A DNA stretch of 12,918 nucleotides from Bacteroidales bacterium UBA4353 (GCA_002394025.1 DGSV01000055.1:1-12918), one strand, 5' to 3'; counted from the first letter of the stretch, positions 1-7,893 are shown. The notes: generated by a model not told the origin, from the letters alone. Numbers and translations: made by a program.

Positions 1-474
1 GAGATGAAAGAGAAGAAAGACCGCGTAGATGATGCTTTGAGCGCAACTCGTGCCGCACTTGAAGAAGGTATAGTGCCAGGTGGTGGTGTGACATATATCC
101 GCGCCCAGGAAGTTCTGGCGAACCTGCATGGCGAAAACGAGGACGAGCAGACAGGTATCGAAATAGTGCGTCGTGCCATCGAAGAACCTCTACGTCAAAT
201 CGTTGACAATGCCGGCAAGGAAGGCGCCGTGGTTGTTCAGAAAGTGCGTGAAGGCAAAGCAGACTTCGGTTATAACGCGCGCCTCGACCGCTATGAGAAC
301 CTCTTTGCGGCAGGTGTCATAGATCCTGCGAAAGTAGCGCGCGTGGCTCTCGAAAACGCGGCGTCAATAGCAGGAATGTTCCTCACGACAGAATGTGTCA
401 TAGTAGAAAAGAAAGAGGAAAATCCGGCACCGGCAATGCCTCCTATGGGAGGAGGTATGGGCGGCATGATGTAA
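1..474 (+). CDS. groEL: Chaperonin GroEL (HSP60), C-terminal part
   Basis: This is the last 157 codons of the 60-kDa chaperonin, which forms the double-ring ATP-driven cytosolic folding chamber with GroES. The gene runs off the left edge, so the codon at position 1 (Glu) is internal and the first visible Met is not a start. The fragment matches the end of the intermediate domain and the C-terminal half of the equatorial ATPase domain. It shows MKEKKDRVDDAL, EEGIVPGGGV (a hinge/nucleotide-pocket segment), the IVDNAGKEGAVVVQKV helix, a GYN motif, the nucleotide-contacting Asp in GVIDPAKV, and ENAASIAGMFLTTECVI. It ends in the flexible Met/Gly-rich tail typical of GroEL (PMGGGMGGMM). No frameshift or odd residue is seen. 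groES would be expected upstream, outside the window. An intrinsic terminator follows 21 bases after the stop. Identity is certain; only the length is incomplete. Confidence 0.98.
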   Translation, partial: EMKEKKDRVDDALSATRAALEEGIVPGGGVTYIRAQEVLANLHGENEDEQTGIEIVRRAIEEPLRQIVDNAGKEGAVVVQKVREGKADFGYNARLDRYENLFAAGVIDPAKVARVALENAASIAGMFLTTECVIVEKKEENPAPAMPPMGGGMGGMM

Positions 475-495
475 GCCTCGCTAACTCTTATAAGT

Positions 496-528
496 AAAAA
501 ATCCCTCATTAATGAGGGATTTTTTTTT
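496..528 (+). terminator. Intrinsic terminator of groEL
   Basis: A perfect 10-bp inverted repeat (ATCCCTCATT at 501-510, AATGAGGGAT at 511-520) is extended by AAAAA at 496-500 pairing with TTTTT at 521-525, and is followed by a run of T to 528. This is a classic rho-independent terminator 21 bases after the groEL stop. The A tract on the left makes it potentially bidirectional. The end of the T tract is shared with the promoter of the next gene. Confidence 0.93.
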
Positions 529-556
529 GTCCGACTCACACTTTTGAGTAACTTTG
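526..556 (+). promoter_or_regulatory. Bacteroidetes-type promoter for tcdA
   Basis: The -33 box TTTG is at 526-529 and the -7 box TAACTTTG is at 549-556, separated by exactly 19 bp. This matches the established Bacteroides sigma-ABfr consensus (TTTG, 19-21 bp, TAnnTTTG). Transcription would start around 561-565, giving a leader of about 25-30 nt before the ATG at 591. The -33 box lies inside the T run of the groEL terminator. Confidence 0.85.
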
Positions 557-590
557 CGTATTAATCTGCCTATGACAATAATCAATAGTT

Positions 591-1298
591 ATGGATACTT
601 CAGAAGATTTTTTTACTCGTTCGCGGCTTTTGCTGGGCGATGATGCAATGTCGCGTTTGGAACGTAAGCGCGTGATACTGTTCGGTGTTGGCGGAGTAGG
701 TAGTTGGTGCGCCGAAGCTCTGATACGCACGGGGCTTAGGCGTCTCACAATCGTGGATTTTGACACTGTGAGCTGCAGTAATGTCAATCGCCAGCTGATG
801 GCCACCTCTGCTTCGATAGGTCAGGTTAAGGTCGAGGCTATGCGAGCGCGCCTGATGTCCATAAATCCCAATGCTGAAGTCGTTGCCGTTAGCGACAGGG
901 TTACCGCGGAGAACCTTGCGGAATTTCATCTTGAAGATTATGATTATGTGATTGATGCGATTGATAGTGTGAGCGACAAGGCGGAGCTGCTACTATATGC
1001 CTCGGCATGTGGTGCAAAGGTGTTATCGTCGATGGGTGCGGCATTGAAACTTGACCCTTCACAAGTCCGTACCGACGAGTTCTGGAAAGTTAAAGGTTGT
1101 CCGCTGGCGAGGGCTCTGCGCAACAAGTTCAAACATGAGCAGCGATTTCCCAAGAGCAAGATACGTTGTGTCTATAGTACGGAGCAACCAATAAAGAAAA
1201 CCGATAGGGAACTCAATGCCCCTAACGGTTCTTTGGTACATATCACCGCCATATTCGGTATGACGCTGGCAAGTATGGTAATCACTGATATTAGATGA
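591..1298 (+). CDS. tcdA: tRNA threonylcarbamoyladenosine dehydratase TcdA
   Basis: This 235-residue E1/ThiF-fold enzyme is predicted to cyclise t6A at position 37 of ANN-decoding tRNAs to ct6A, using ATP to adenylate and dehydrate the side chain. Visible features are the nucleotide-binding glycine loop GVGGVGSW (residues 32-39), the acidic pair in VDFD (55-58), the N-x-N-R-Q motif (64-68), DAIDSVSDKAEL (122-133), the SMGAALK loop (147-153) and CVYSTEQP (193-200). The family end, an IFGMTLASMV helix, is intact. It is slightly shorter than the E. coli protein (about 268 residues), as is common in Bacteroidetes. The ATG at 591 is chosen because it sits about 30 nt after a consensus promoter and precedes the usual N-terminal helix (RSRLLLGDDAM). 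It is monocistronic here, between the groEL terminator and a convergent spacer. The alternative label, a ThiF/MoeB paralogue, is less likely because the TcdA-specific MGAALK and STEQP motifs are present and no zinc-binding Cys pairs are seen. Confidence 0.95.
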   Translation: MDTSEDFFTRSRLLLGDDAMSRLERKRVILFGVGGVGSWCAEALIRTGLRRLTIVDFDTVSCSNVNRQLMATSASIGQVKVEAMRARLMSINPNAEVVAVSDRVTAENLAEFHLEDYDYVIDAIDSVSDKAELLLYASACGAKVLSSMGAALKLDPSQVRTDEFWKVKGCPLARALRNKFKHEQRFPKSKIRCVYSTEQPIKKTDRELNAPNGSLVHITAIFGMTLASMVITDIR

Positions 1299-1331
1299 CA
1301 GGATAATTGTATCAATTATTATGAGTAGTGA

Positions 1332-1343
1332 TACCTTAAGGTA
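1332..1343. repeat. 12-bp perfect palindrome downstream of tcdA
   Basis: TACCTTAAGGTA at 1332-1343 is a perfect palindrome in the convergent tcdA/minus-strand spacer, immediately left of a longer nested inverted repeat. It has no loop, so it is more likely a protein-binding site or chance than a hairpin. Confidence 0.6.
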
Positions 1344-1345
1344 AA

Positions 1346-1409
1346 TGTGCTAAAAATCTCAGCATTAAATAGAACGGCTGACAATAATGATTTATGTGTT
1401 TTTAGCACA
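1346..1409. terminator. Nested long inverted repeat, possible bidirectional terminator
   Basis: TGTGCTAAAAA (1346-1356) is an exact inverted repeat of TTTTTAGCACA (1399-1409), 42 bases apart. Inside it a second pair, TCAGC (1359-1363) and GCTGA (1377-1381), can form an inner stem. On the plus strand a T run at 1417-1424 follows. It lies between two convergent genes, where a shared transcription end is expected. The long loop and the gap before the T run make it an atypical terminator, so the repeat is certain but the role is inferred. Confidence 0.45.
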
Positions 1410-1425
1410 GTAACTATTTTTTTTA

Positions 1426-2082
1426 TTAATACGGAAATTCTCGTTTCTTTTTGCTATAGTTTGCTACCGCATATCCTATTATCAGCACCAGTAATATCGG
1501 TATAATGCCGTTGATAGGTTGTTCCACGAGTTGGTTATCATCGTCATATCCTCCTGGTGGCGGAGGCATGATGCTCATGGGTGCTGTTGCGGGTAGTGGC
1601 GGTATGGCTAAGCCGTTAGGCACATTGTTGCTGCGGGCTATCTGTACGAAATTCAGCGTGGTAGCACTCAATAATGCTGAGCTATATACGGTTTGTTGTT
1701 GTGGCTGCTCGTTGCGGCGACCTTTGTAGCCGTTGTTTGCGCTGCTACCGTTATTGACCATGACCGTCATGGGCATTATATTGGGCAGTGGTGTTGTCAA
1801 AACCTCGTCGCTTATAAGTTTCTGTGGTATGGTGGTGCCGCTCTGCGGTGCCGGAGCTATATGCGGTGCCGGCGTGGTTTGACGAGTATGGTTGCTGAGC
1901 ATCGTGGAGGTGGACTTGAAGGTCGTTGAGGGCAATGGTTGCAGTTGGCTATTGCGCTGTCTCTCCACTTGTTCCACAAGAGCGTCAACGCTGTCAACCT
2001 TGTTGTTATAGCTTACGAAATAGTCCGTTAGAGCTGCTGTTGTAGCGGCAATCAAAAATATAAGTATAAGATTATTCTTCAT
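1426..2082 (-). CDS. Proline-rich membrane-associated hypothetical protein with C-terminal hydrophobic tail
   Basis: This 218-residue protein resembles no family I can name. Residues 1-18 (MKNNLILIFLIAATTAAL) form a signal peptide or N-terminal anchor. Residues about 25-190 are low in hydrophobicity and rich in Pro, Ser, Thr, Asn and Gln, as in an extended periplasmic or surface linker. It then has a PPPPGGYDDD stretch, a membrane helix (IIPILLVLIIGYAVA, about 194-208) and a basic tail (SKKKRE). This Gly/Asp plus hydrophobic plus basic layout resembles tripartite tail signals or C-terminal anchors; similar tails are, as I recall, frequent on small Bacteroidales envelope proteins (inference). 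There is no cysteine, so it is not a lipoprotein. Its ATG lies 3 nt (GCC) after the stop of the large T9SS cargo gene, so the two are almost certainly co-transcribed and translationally coupled. The gene ends opposite tcdA. A role as membrane partner or anchor of the large protein is speculative. Confidence 0.8.
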   Translation of the reverse strand: MKNNLILIFLIAATTAALTDYFVSYNNKVDSVDALVEQVERQRNSQLQPLPSTTFKSTSTMLSNHTRQTTPAPHIAPAPQSGTTIPQKLISDEVLTTPLPNIMPMTVMVNNGSSANNGYKGRRNEQPQQQTVYSSALLSATTLNFVQIARSNNVPNGLAIPPLPATAPMSIMPPPPGGYDDDNQLVEQPINGIIPILLVLIIGYAVANYSKKKREFPY

Positions 2083-2085
2083 GGC

Positions 2086-5000
2086 TCAAAGGACTATTTT
2101 TATGTTTTTGATTTCTTTACCTGTCTTCACCACTGCCGTATAGACTCCGTGAGCCATGGCGAGTGATATCTCGCTACGCGTCATAGCCGCTGCGTAATGT
2201 TGTTCCACCATGCGTCCCGCGGCGTCGTATATGGTTATGTGTCCGCGGTCTTGTGTGAAATTCTCAACCCATAGTGTCGTGCCGGCGGTCCACGCCTTAA
2301 GCGTTACGTGGGTGTCGTTGAGCGCTGTTATCGTTCCGCTGTTTGATGGCGGCGTGTCGTCTATGATAAAGGTTCGTATAGTACCTGTGGCGTCAACGCT
2401 AAATGTGTAACTATCCTGTTGATACATATCCACAGTGATGTTGTTGGCAACGTCGTGCAGATATAGTTGCGGGTATTTGTTTTTTAGGCCTTTGGCATCA
2501 TAGTGTAGTGTGTAGTTTGTCTCATTGCCTGCCACTACCGCTATGCGCTGACCGATGATGTCGTCAATGCTATTGAAGCTATACTCACCATCTTGTTCCA
2601 TGGCAAAGATTTGTGGCGTTCTCGGGTCACCGTATATTTTGCGAGCGTCCCAGCCGTTATCGAAATTGTGACTTACTTCTTCGTCCTGCACGAGGATACG
2701 CATTTCGTCGCCAAAGTGTTGCCCGCTAACCGATAGTGTCAGAAGCCCTTCATGAACAGTGTTCTGTCTTGGCGCTCGTCGCGGTAGAGGTGTGTCCGAA
2801 CCGCTCTCAACAGCCGGCTGATAGACCTGCTCAAGATAGTCGATGGAGAATGATTCAGTACCGCCGGCAGCGCTGCTTACCAATAGGTAGAATGCCTGCA
2901 TGGGAGCTATCTGGTCATAGGTATAACTTGCCACGTTGATTGGTATGCCGAGGTATTGCCCGGCCATCTGTGTAGTCTGCGATGCGGTGCTCTGATCAGG
3001 TTGTTGGGTGTTCCATTCATCGTGGCTGCCGGTGTTGTAGATATATATTGTCTTTTCGATATTTTCCGAGAAGTTGCCATCGCCCAGCGTTTTGATGTCA
3101 ATTGGTGCCGTGTAGCTGTTTCCTATGAGGTTGAATCCGGGATAGGCTGTGACTTCTGCCGTGCTCACGTTAGGCGTGTATGTCAGTTCATCGTAGGCGT
3201 GGTTACCGACGTTGAGTTTGCCGGTTATATTATATGTTTTAGCCACATCTTGCGTTATGGCATATCCTTGGAAGCCTTCGAGCGGATTACCTCTCACGAT
3301 GGGTTGCCAGTGTGAGCCTCCGAGTCCCGCGCTACCGAGCATTGTCTCGTCCCAAGCATACATCCATGCGCCATAGAATGGTGTCATGGCGTTATCTACT
3401 GATGCCACCGGTATTGCGATATATTGCCAATGCACTTGCTGTTCTTGTTGTTCGGCTGTCAGGTTGCGGTCAGCGCCGTGGGCTATGCTATGGAGTCCTA
3501 CCGTGGCTGCCGGGCCTTTGCTGTCTTGGATAACGAGTGTGGCGCCGTCAGCGATGTTGAGCATTATGGGGTCGGTGATGTCAAGGTAGTGACCTTCGGT
3601 GAAGTTATTCTCCACACGACGCATCATGCCCGATACTATGAGTTTGGCGCCGGAATCGAGTATCAGTTTACCTTTTGTGGCATATTCGTTGGGCGCCGAG
3701 CGTATGGTGAGGCGCGTAACCTGCGCCACGTAGTTCGCAGGTATGCGGCATACGTTTTCTATGCGCACGTTGTTGGCGGGCGTGGGCAGTTCGTTAGGCA
3801 GCCAGTTCTCGGGGTCGTCCCATGCCGTTTTGTCGCCGGATCCTTGTCCCTTGAAGACTATGGCGCAGTCGCTGACTTGAGTGGGATCAACTTGCATCAG
3901 GTATTGCAGCACGCGGTCGATGACTTGCTCGCCCTTTTCTGTGATGTACTGAGTGGCGCCTTCATAGATGGATATGACCATGAAGCGGGCATTGATGTTG
4001 AGCTGCCGCTCGAAGCATGTCGTTACTCCCTGAGCGTTGCCGGGGTCGGTGGCTATGATGAGGAATTTTGAGGCGTCGGTGAGTTTTAGTCCCTGCATAC
4101 CTTTTTTGTCCTTGACATTGCTAAGCATCTCAAGTATGGGGTTGGCAGAAGAGAAACCTTCAATGCCGTAGAACATGGGGTGAGCGTAGCACATGACTTC
4201 CATACTTTTTAGCGAAGGATTGGGTACCGAAGCACTTGCCGTGAAGCCCAGTGCTGTCCATTTGCTGAGTCCTACCATGTGGGCTTTTAGTGTCAGTATT
4301 GGTTTTGTATCCACGAGGTCCGCGAAGGCTTCGACGTGGTCGGGGCTACCGCCTTGGTTCTTGAGGTAGTCGGTGCAGAGCACTTCGTCGAAAGGCTCAT
4401 ACATGATGTGGTTGAGGGTCTTGCTGCTTTTGTCAATGAGTTTGGCATAACCGTTGACAGCCGTGGCGAGATATTTGGCAGAGCCGTCGGCGTTGGTCAT
4501 GGCATTGAGATGACTGAATAGCGGGTCTATATTTCCGGTGTTTATGTCATCAAGGAAGTCGCCCTCTTTGGTGCCGCTGACTACGTATGCCAGTGTCGTA
4601 GTGTTTTCGTGTACGACACGTATGTCTAGCGAGTTGTTGAAAGTGCTGTTGAAATCGTGGCATGCGTCGCGTGGCGTGAGTGTGACGCGTATCACATCGC
4701 CTACTCCGAGAGTTATACCTTTGGCTGTAAGTTGCGCACGCAGTAGCGGATAGTCGGCGAGTACCGTGTCTGCTGTGCCGGTATATACCCAACTATTGTC
4801 GTTGCCGAGGTCCGTCTCCACGTTAGCCGCGCTGATATGTTTTGCCGTGACGAGGTATTCGGTCGAGGCCGGTGTTATGTGGAATAGGTGGCGTATCTGG
4901 CGTTGGGGCACGCGGTTTTCATAATCAGTGCTTGCGGTATGGAGGTATTGGAACTTAACGAGGGGCTTGACTTCGGGTTCGATAATGGTGCTTGCGATGT

Positions 5001-7869
5001 TGATTTTGTTGTCCGTGGCCACCGGGCAGTTGATGGTTACAACGGCGTCGTATTCGCCTGATTCAGCCACTGTTATTGAAGTACACCCACTGCCTGAGAG
5101 TGTCTGGTGGGCAGTGCCGTTTTTACGCCATAGCACTGTCATGGCAGCCTCTTGTGCTGCGGAATATTCCGTGTCGCCGTTTTTCACGGTTAGTGTTACA
5201 GTTCCGGCGCATGTGAGTGATGTTCCTGTGCTGAATATGCGTGGTGTCGGGTCGTTGGCTGCACATGTCACCGTGAGTGTGTATTTTGCCGTTTCCTCAC
5301 ATTTACCGTTGTCGGCCGGCAGGTAGGCTGTGATTTCCGTGGTGCCGACTCCGGTGATGGTTATGGCACCGGTCGTGGCGTCAATGGTGGCTACCGCGGC
5401 ATTGGTGCTACCGTAGATTATATTGCCGTTACCGGTGGTGTTGGTAAGCGTTGGAACAGAAATTATTCCGCCCTCATAAGTTGCTGTACCACTATCGGTT
5501 GACCATGCAAATGATCCTTCTGGATTGCGCTCGCAAGTCTCACCCTGTACGCAGAAACCGCTCAAGCGAACATCTCCACTGAAATGTACGAGGATATAAC
5601 TGCCGGCGCTAATGCCGTTGGCGAAGTCTATCTCGAATTCGCGGCAGTCACTGGGAGATATTTTGCTCGGTGCCGTATAGTCCACGCCGGCTGTCAGCAA
5701 TGTAGCTTCGTCAATGGTGCTACCCACCTTGATGTCGCTCAATGTTCTCTCACCGCTGACCTGTGCCAAGAGAGTAAGGACTTGTACGTCAGTATTGTTG
5801 ATTTGTATCACGAATGTTGACATCTGGTAGCGTCTGGCGGCTCCGGAACATGTGTTGCTGGTGCTGCTTGATATTTGCGTTGACGTGGGACCGTATAAAG
5901 CCGCCTCAACGTTGCTATCGCCATTGAGCCAGTTGTATGGTGTGGTGTTGTTGATTTTCAGGCCATTGGCGTTGGTGCCTATTACGTAACATTTATTGTT
6001 GTCGGCTTCTATCGCCACGGCGTCGCTGTGCACCGAGGTTCCGCATGCCGTAACTTCCACGAAGACATATCTTATGCCGACATTGGCAGGTGTGTAGTTG
6101 AATGTGCGTCCCGTTTCTCCGCTTTGCAGCGTCGCTGTCGCAAAGTCGTTGAGCAGCCCGACATACCAGCGGTAGTTGACGCCTTCGCTGACGCTTGCCG
6201 TGAGTGTTGTGCTGTTGCCTACGTTCACCGTGCTACTGCTTGCGCTGATGCTTACCGAGGTTGGTATCGTGGCTTCGGTTACTGTGATGGCTTCAGAACT
6301 TGCAGTGCAGGTCTTGGTAGCTCTTATGCTGTAAGTACCGGCTTCCGTGGGTTGGTAGTTTGGTGACGTGGCGCTGCTGATAGGCGCGTCGCCTTTGTAC
6401 CACTGCAATGTGGCGCCGCTCTCATAGCCTGACGCGCTGAGCGTTACTCCGCTGCCGGAACATAATACTGTGCCCGTGGGGGTAGTAATCGTGGGTTTGC
6501 TTTCCGTGCAGGCATCGCAGAGTTTGACTGCTACAAGTCCCAGACCGACGTTGCCGTTCGTTGTCATGCGATATGTTCCTGCGGAGAGGTTCTCAAGCGT
6601 CACCGTCGAGGGTTGACTTGCCACGCTGATGCCGCTGCCTTCGGGATATGCTTCGCCGTCAAGCGTGGTATTTAATACCCGTCCGCTGCTGCCGTTTATC
6701 AGGGCATAGAAAGTTGCCGTCTTGCCTTCTGGAACGGTGAAAGAGCATATATTGCTGTTGTTGCCGTAACGTCGCGCAGTGGTATATGTCACTCCGTCGA
6801 TGACTATGGTCGCAGTGAATGTGCTGCCACCTGATGGTGTGTTGCTGAAGAAGTTGTTTTCGTTGTTTGTGGGTGGTGTGGCTGGAGCCGAGAGCTGCGA
6901 GTAGAAGAAATATATGTCGCAGTCGTCTGATGACGGGTCATCCGACGGGTCGGGTGTTGTGCCTTCAACAGATGCCGTTACCGTGCTACTGACAGTCTTG
7001 CTGCCGCAGTCGCTGCCCGAGGTGGTGACGTTCACGGTGTAGGTGCCGGCTTCTGTTGGGGTATAGCTTGCCGTGGTGGCTACTTGTGTGCTGCCTTTCT
7101 TCCAGTCGTAAGCTATGGTCAGCGCGCTGAGCTCGCTGCTGTTAGTGGGTGTGGCATTCCATGCCGTGAAATCCGAAGCGTTGGTAACACTTTGGTTGGT
7201 AAGGGTGGGGAGTGTGGCAGCGGCGCAGTCGGGAGTTGTTGATGCCGCTGTGCTGGTGCCGTTGATGCTTATGTTGCTAAATTTGAATTGACGACCGTTA
7301 CTGAAATTGCTCGTCACACCGAGCACGAAAACGAGTTTCGCGGCTCCCGGGTTGAGGGTGAGCGACGAAGGCGTGTAGGACAAGGTGCCTGCCGTGGCAT
7401 ATCCGAGCCACGTACTCGTGGTGCCCTGAACGATGAACACATGCACTGCGGGACCGCCTCCACCGCCTTGCTCAAATTTGAAGCTCACGCTGCTGATGGT
7501 GAAACTATAGCCGCTGGCCACGTTGAACGGGAATTCAGCTCGTGCTGTATTGGTGGCGTTGGTGGCATCGGCATCCTGAGTGCCCGAGAAAACTTCCCAA
7601 TAGCCGTCGCTGTCGTGTTTCTTGTTTTCTGTTTGGATTTTGTTGTCTTTGCTGAACAGCGAGCCGGCGTGGAAGGTGTCGCCGTCAACGGCTACGGCAC
7701 TACCGGCGGAAGTGTTGGTGCCACCGCTTCCGGCAAGCGAACTGCCAGACCATGTGATTGACTCATCAGCTCCGAAAATAAACGGACATACAAGGCATAA
7801 CACGCTGAATGCTAAGCTGCGCAAATACTTTGATAAGTAGGGGAAAGGGTTATTAGTGTAGGCGCTCAT
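2086..7869 (-). CDS. Giant T9SS-secreted modular protein with Ig-like domains, an embedded alpha/beta domain and a type A sorting domain
   Basis: This is a 1927-residue extracellular protein. Rough order: Sec signal (hydrophobic about 18-33, cleavage near FGA-DES); a beta-sandwich-like domain (35-205); an Ig-like module (210-300, with YDWKKGST and TPTEAGTYTV); an acidic linker TTPDPSDDPSSDD (about 302-315); a second sandwich-like region (317-455); Ig modules at 458-540 (LQWYKGDAP, TEAGTYSI) and 541-630; a further domain to about 790; and a Big_2-like module (about 795-880, with TIDATTGAITITGVGTTEI). At about 1088-1328 there is an alternating beta/alpha region (LAYVVSGTKEGDF, CYAHPMFYGI, a final long helix) resembling class I amidotransferase/ThuA-like folds. 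WDDPENWLPNELPTP (about 1349) opens a beta-rich region typical of T9SS proteins, followed by a basic linker (PLPRRAPRQ, about 1695). The end (about 1852-1927) is a T9SS type A sorting domain (ITIYDAAGRMVE, GVYTAVVKTG, KIVL), predicting export across the outer membrane and surface attachment or release. Ligand and activity are unknown. It is first in an operon with the 218-residue protein; the start is fixed by the signal peptide. Confidence 0.93.
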   Translation of the reverse strand: MSAYTNNPFPYLSKYLRSLAFSVLCLVCPFIFGADESITWSGSSLAGSGGTNTSAGSAVAVDGDTFHAGSLFSKDNKIQTENKKHDSDGYWEVFSGTQDADATNATNTARAEFPFNVASGYSFTISSVSFKFEQGGGGGPAVHVFIVQGTTSTWLGYATAGTLSYTPSSLTLNPGAAKLVFVLGVTSNFSNGRQFKFSNISINGTSTAASTTPDCAAATLPTLTNQSVTNASDFTAWNATPTNSSELSALTIAYDWKKGSTQVATTASYTPTEAGTYTVNVTTSGSDCGSKTVSSTVTASVEGTTPDPSDDPSSDDCDIYFFYSQLSAPATPPTNNENNFFSNTPSGGSTFTATIVIDGVTYTTARRYGNNSNICSFTVPEGKTATFYALINGSSGRVLNTTLDGEAYPEGSGISVASQPSTVTLENLSAGTYRMTTNGNVGLGLVAVKLCDACTESKPTITTPTGTVLCSGSGVTLSASGYESGATLQWYKGDAPISSATSPNYQPTEAGTYSIRATKTCTASSEAITVTEATIPTSVSISASSSTVNVGNSTTLTASVSEGVNYRWYVGLLNDFATATLQSGETGRTFNYTPANVGIRYVFVEVTACGTSVHSDAVAIEADNNKCYVIGTNANGLKINNTTPYNWLNGDSNVEAALYGPTSTQISSSTSNTCSGAARRYQMSTFVIQINNTDVQVLTLLAQVSGERTLSDIKVGSTIDEATLLTAGVDYTAPSKISPSDCREFEIDFANGISAGSYILVHFSGDVRLSGFCVQGETCERNPEGSFAWSTDSGTATYEGGIISVPTLTNTTGNGNIIYGSTNAAVATIDATTGAITITGVGTTEITAYLPADNGKCEETAKYTLTVTCAANDPTPRIFSTGTSLTCAGTVTLTVKNGDTEYSAAQEAAMTVLWRKNGTAHQTLSGSGCTSITVAESGEYDAVVTINCPVATDNKINIASTIIEPEVKPLVKFQYLHTASTDYENRVPQRQIRHLFHITPASTEYLVTAKHISAANVETDLGNDNSWVYTGTADTVLADYPLLRAQLTAKGITLGVGDVIRVTLTPRDACHDFNSTFNNSLDIRVVHENTTTLAYVVSGTKEGDFLDDINTGNIDPLFSHLNAMTNADGSAKYLATAVNGYAKLIDKSSKTLNHIMYEPFDEVLCTDYLKNQGGSPDHVEAFADLVDTKPILTLKAHMVGLSKWTALGFTASASVPNPSLKSMEVMCYAHPMFYGIEGFSSANPILEMLSNVKDKKGMQGLKLTDASKFLIIATDPGNAQGVTTCFERQLNINARFMVISIYEGATQYITEKGEQVIDRVLQYLMQVDPTQVSDCAIVFKGQGSGDKTAWDDPENWLPNELPTPANNVRIENVCRIPANYVAQVTRLTIRSAPNEYATKGKLILDSGAKLIVSGMMRRVENNFTEGHYLDITDPIMLNIADGATLVIQDSKGPAATVGLHSIAHGADRNLTAEQQEQQVHWQYIAIPVASVDNAMTPFYGAWMYAWDETMLGSAGLGGSHWQPIVRGNPLEGFQGYAITQDVAKTYNITGKLNVGNHAYDELTYTPNVSTAEVTAYPGFNLIGNSYTAPIDIKTLGDGNFSENIEKTIYIYNTGSHDEWNTQQPDQSTASQTTQMAGQYLGIPINVASYTYDQIAPMQAFYLLVSSAAGGTESFSIDYLEQVYQPAVESGSDTPLPRRAPRQNTVHEGLLTLSVSGQHFGDEMRILVQDEEVSHNFDNGWDARKIYGDPRTPQIFAMEQDGEYSFNSIDDIIGQRIAVVAGNETNYTLHYDAKGLKNKYPQLYLHDVANNITVDMYQQDSYTFSVDATGTIRTFIIDDTPPSNSGTITALNDTHVTLKAWTAGTTLWVENFTQDRGHITIYDAAGRMVEQHYAAAMTRSEISLAMAHGVYTAVVKTGKEIKNIKIVL

Positions 7870-7893
7870 CGGTATGAGATTGATTTAAGATTA

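Noticed and set aside
3424..4071. A 215-codon plus-strand open frame opposite the large secreted-protein gene
   Set aside because: It lies fully antisense to a well-supported domain-bearing gene, has no recognisable motif, signal or promoter, and its Val/Gly/Cys-rich composition is what the complementary frame of a Thr/Ala/Asn-rich gene gives.
6900..7100. Tandem Ig-like modules as possible recombining DNA repeats
   Set aside because: The modules share only short protein motifs such as TEAGTY; the DNA identity is too low and short to call a nucleotide repeat.
7288..7761. A 157-codon plus-strand open frame near the 5' end of the large gene
   Set aside because: It is antisense to the N-terminal region of the secreted protein, shows no family features, and no start signal was found.
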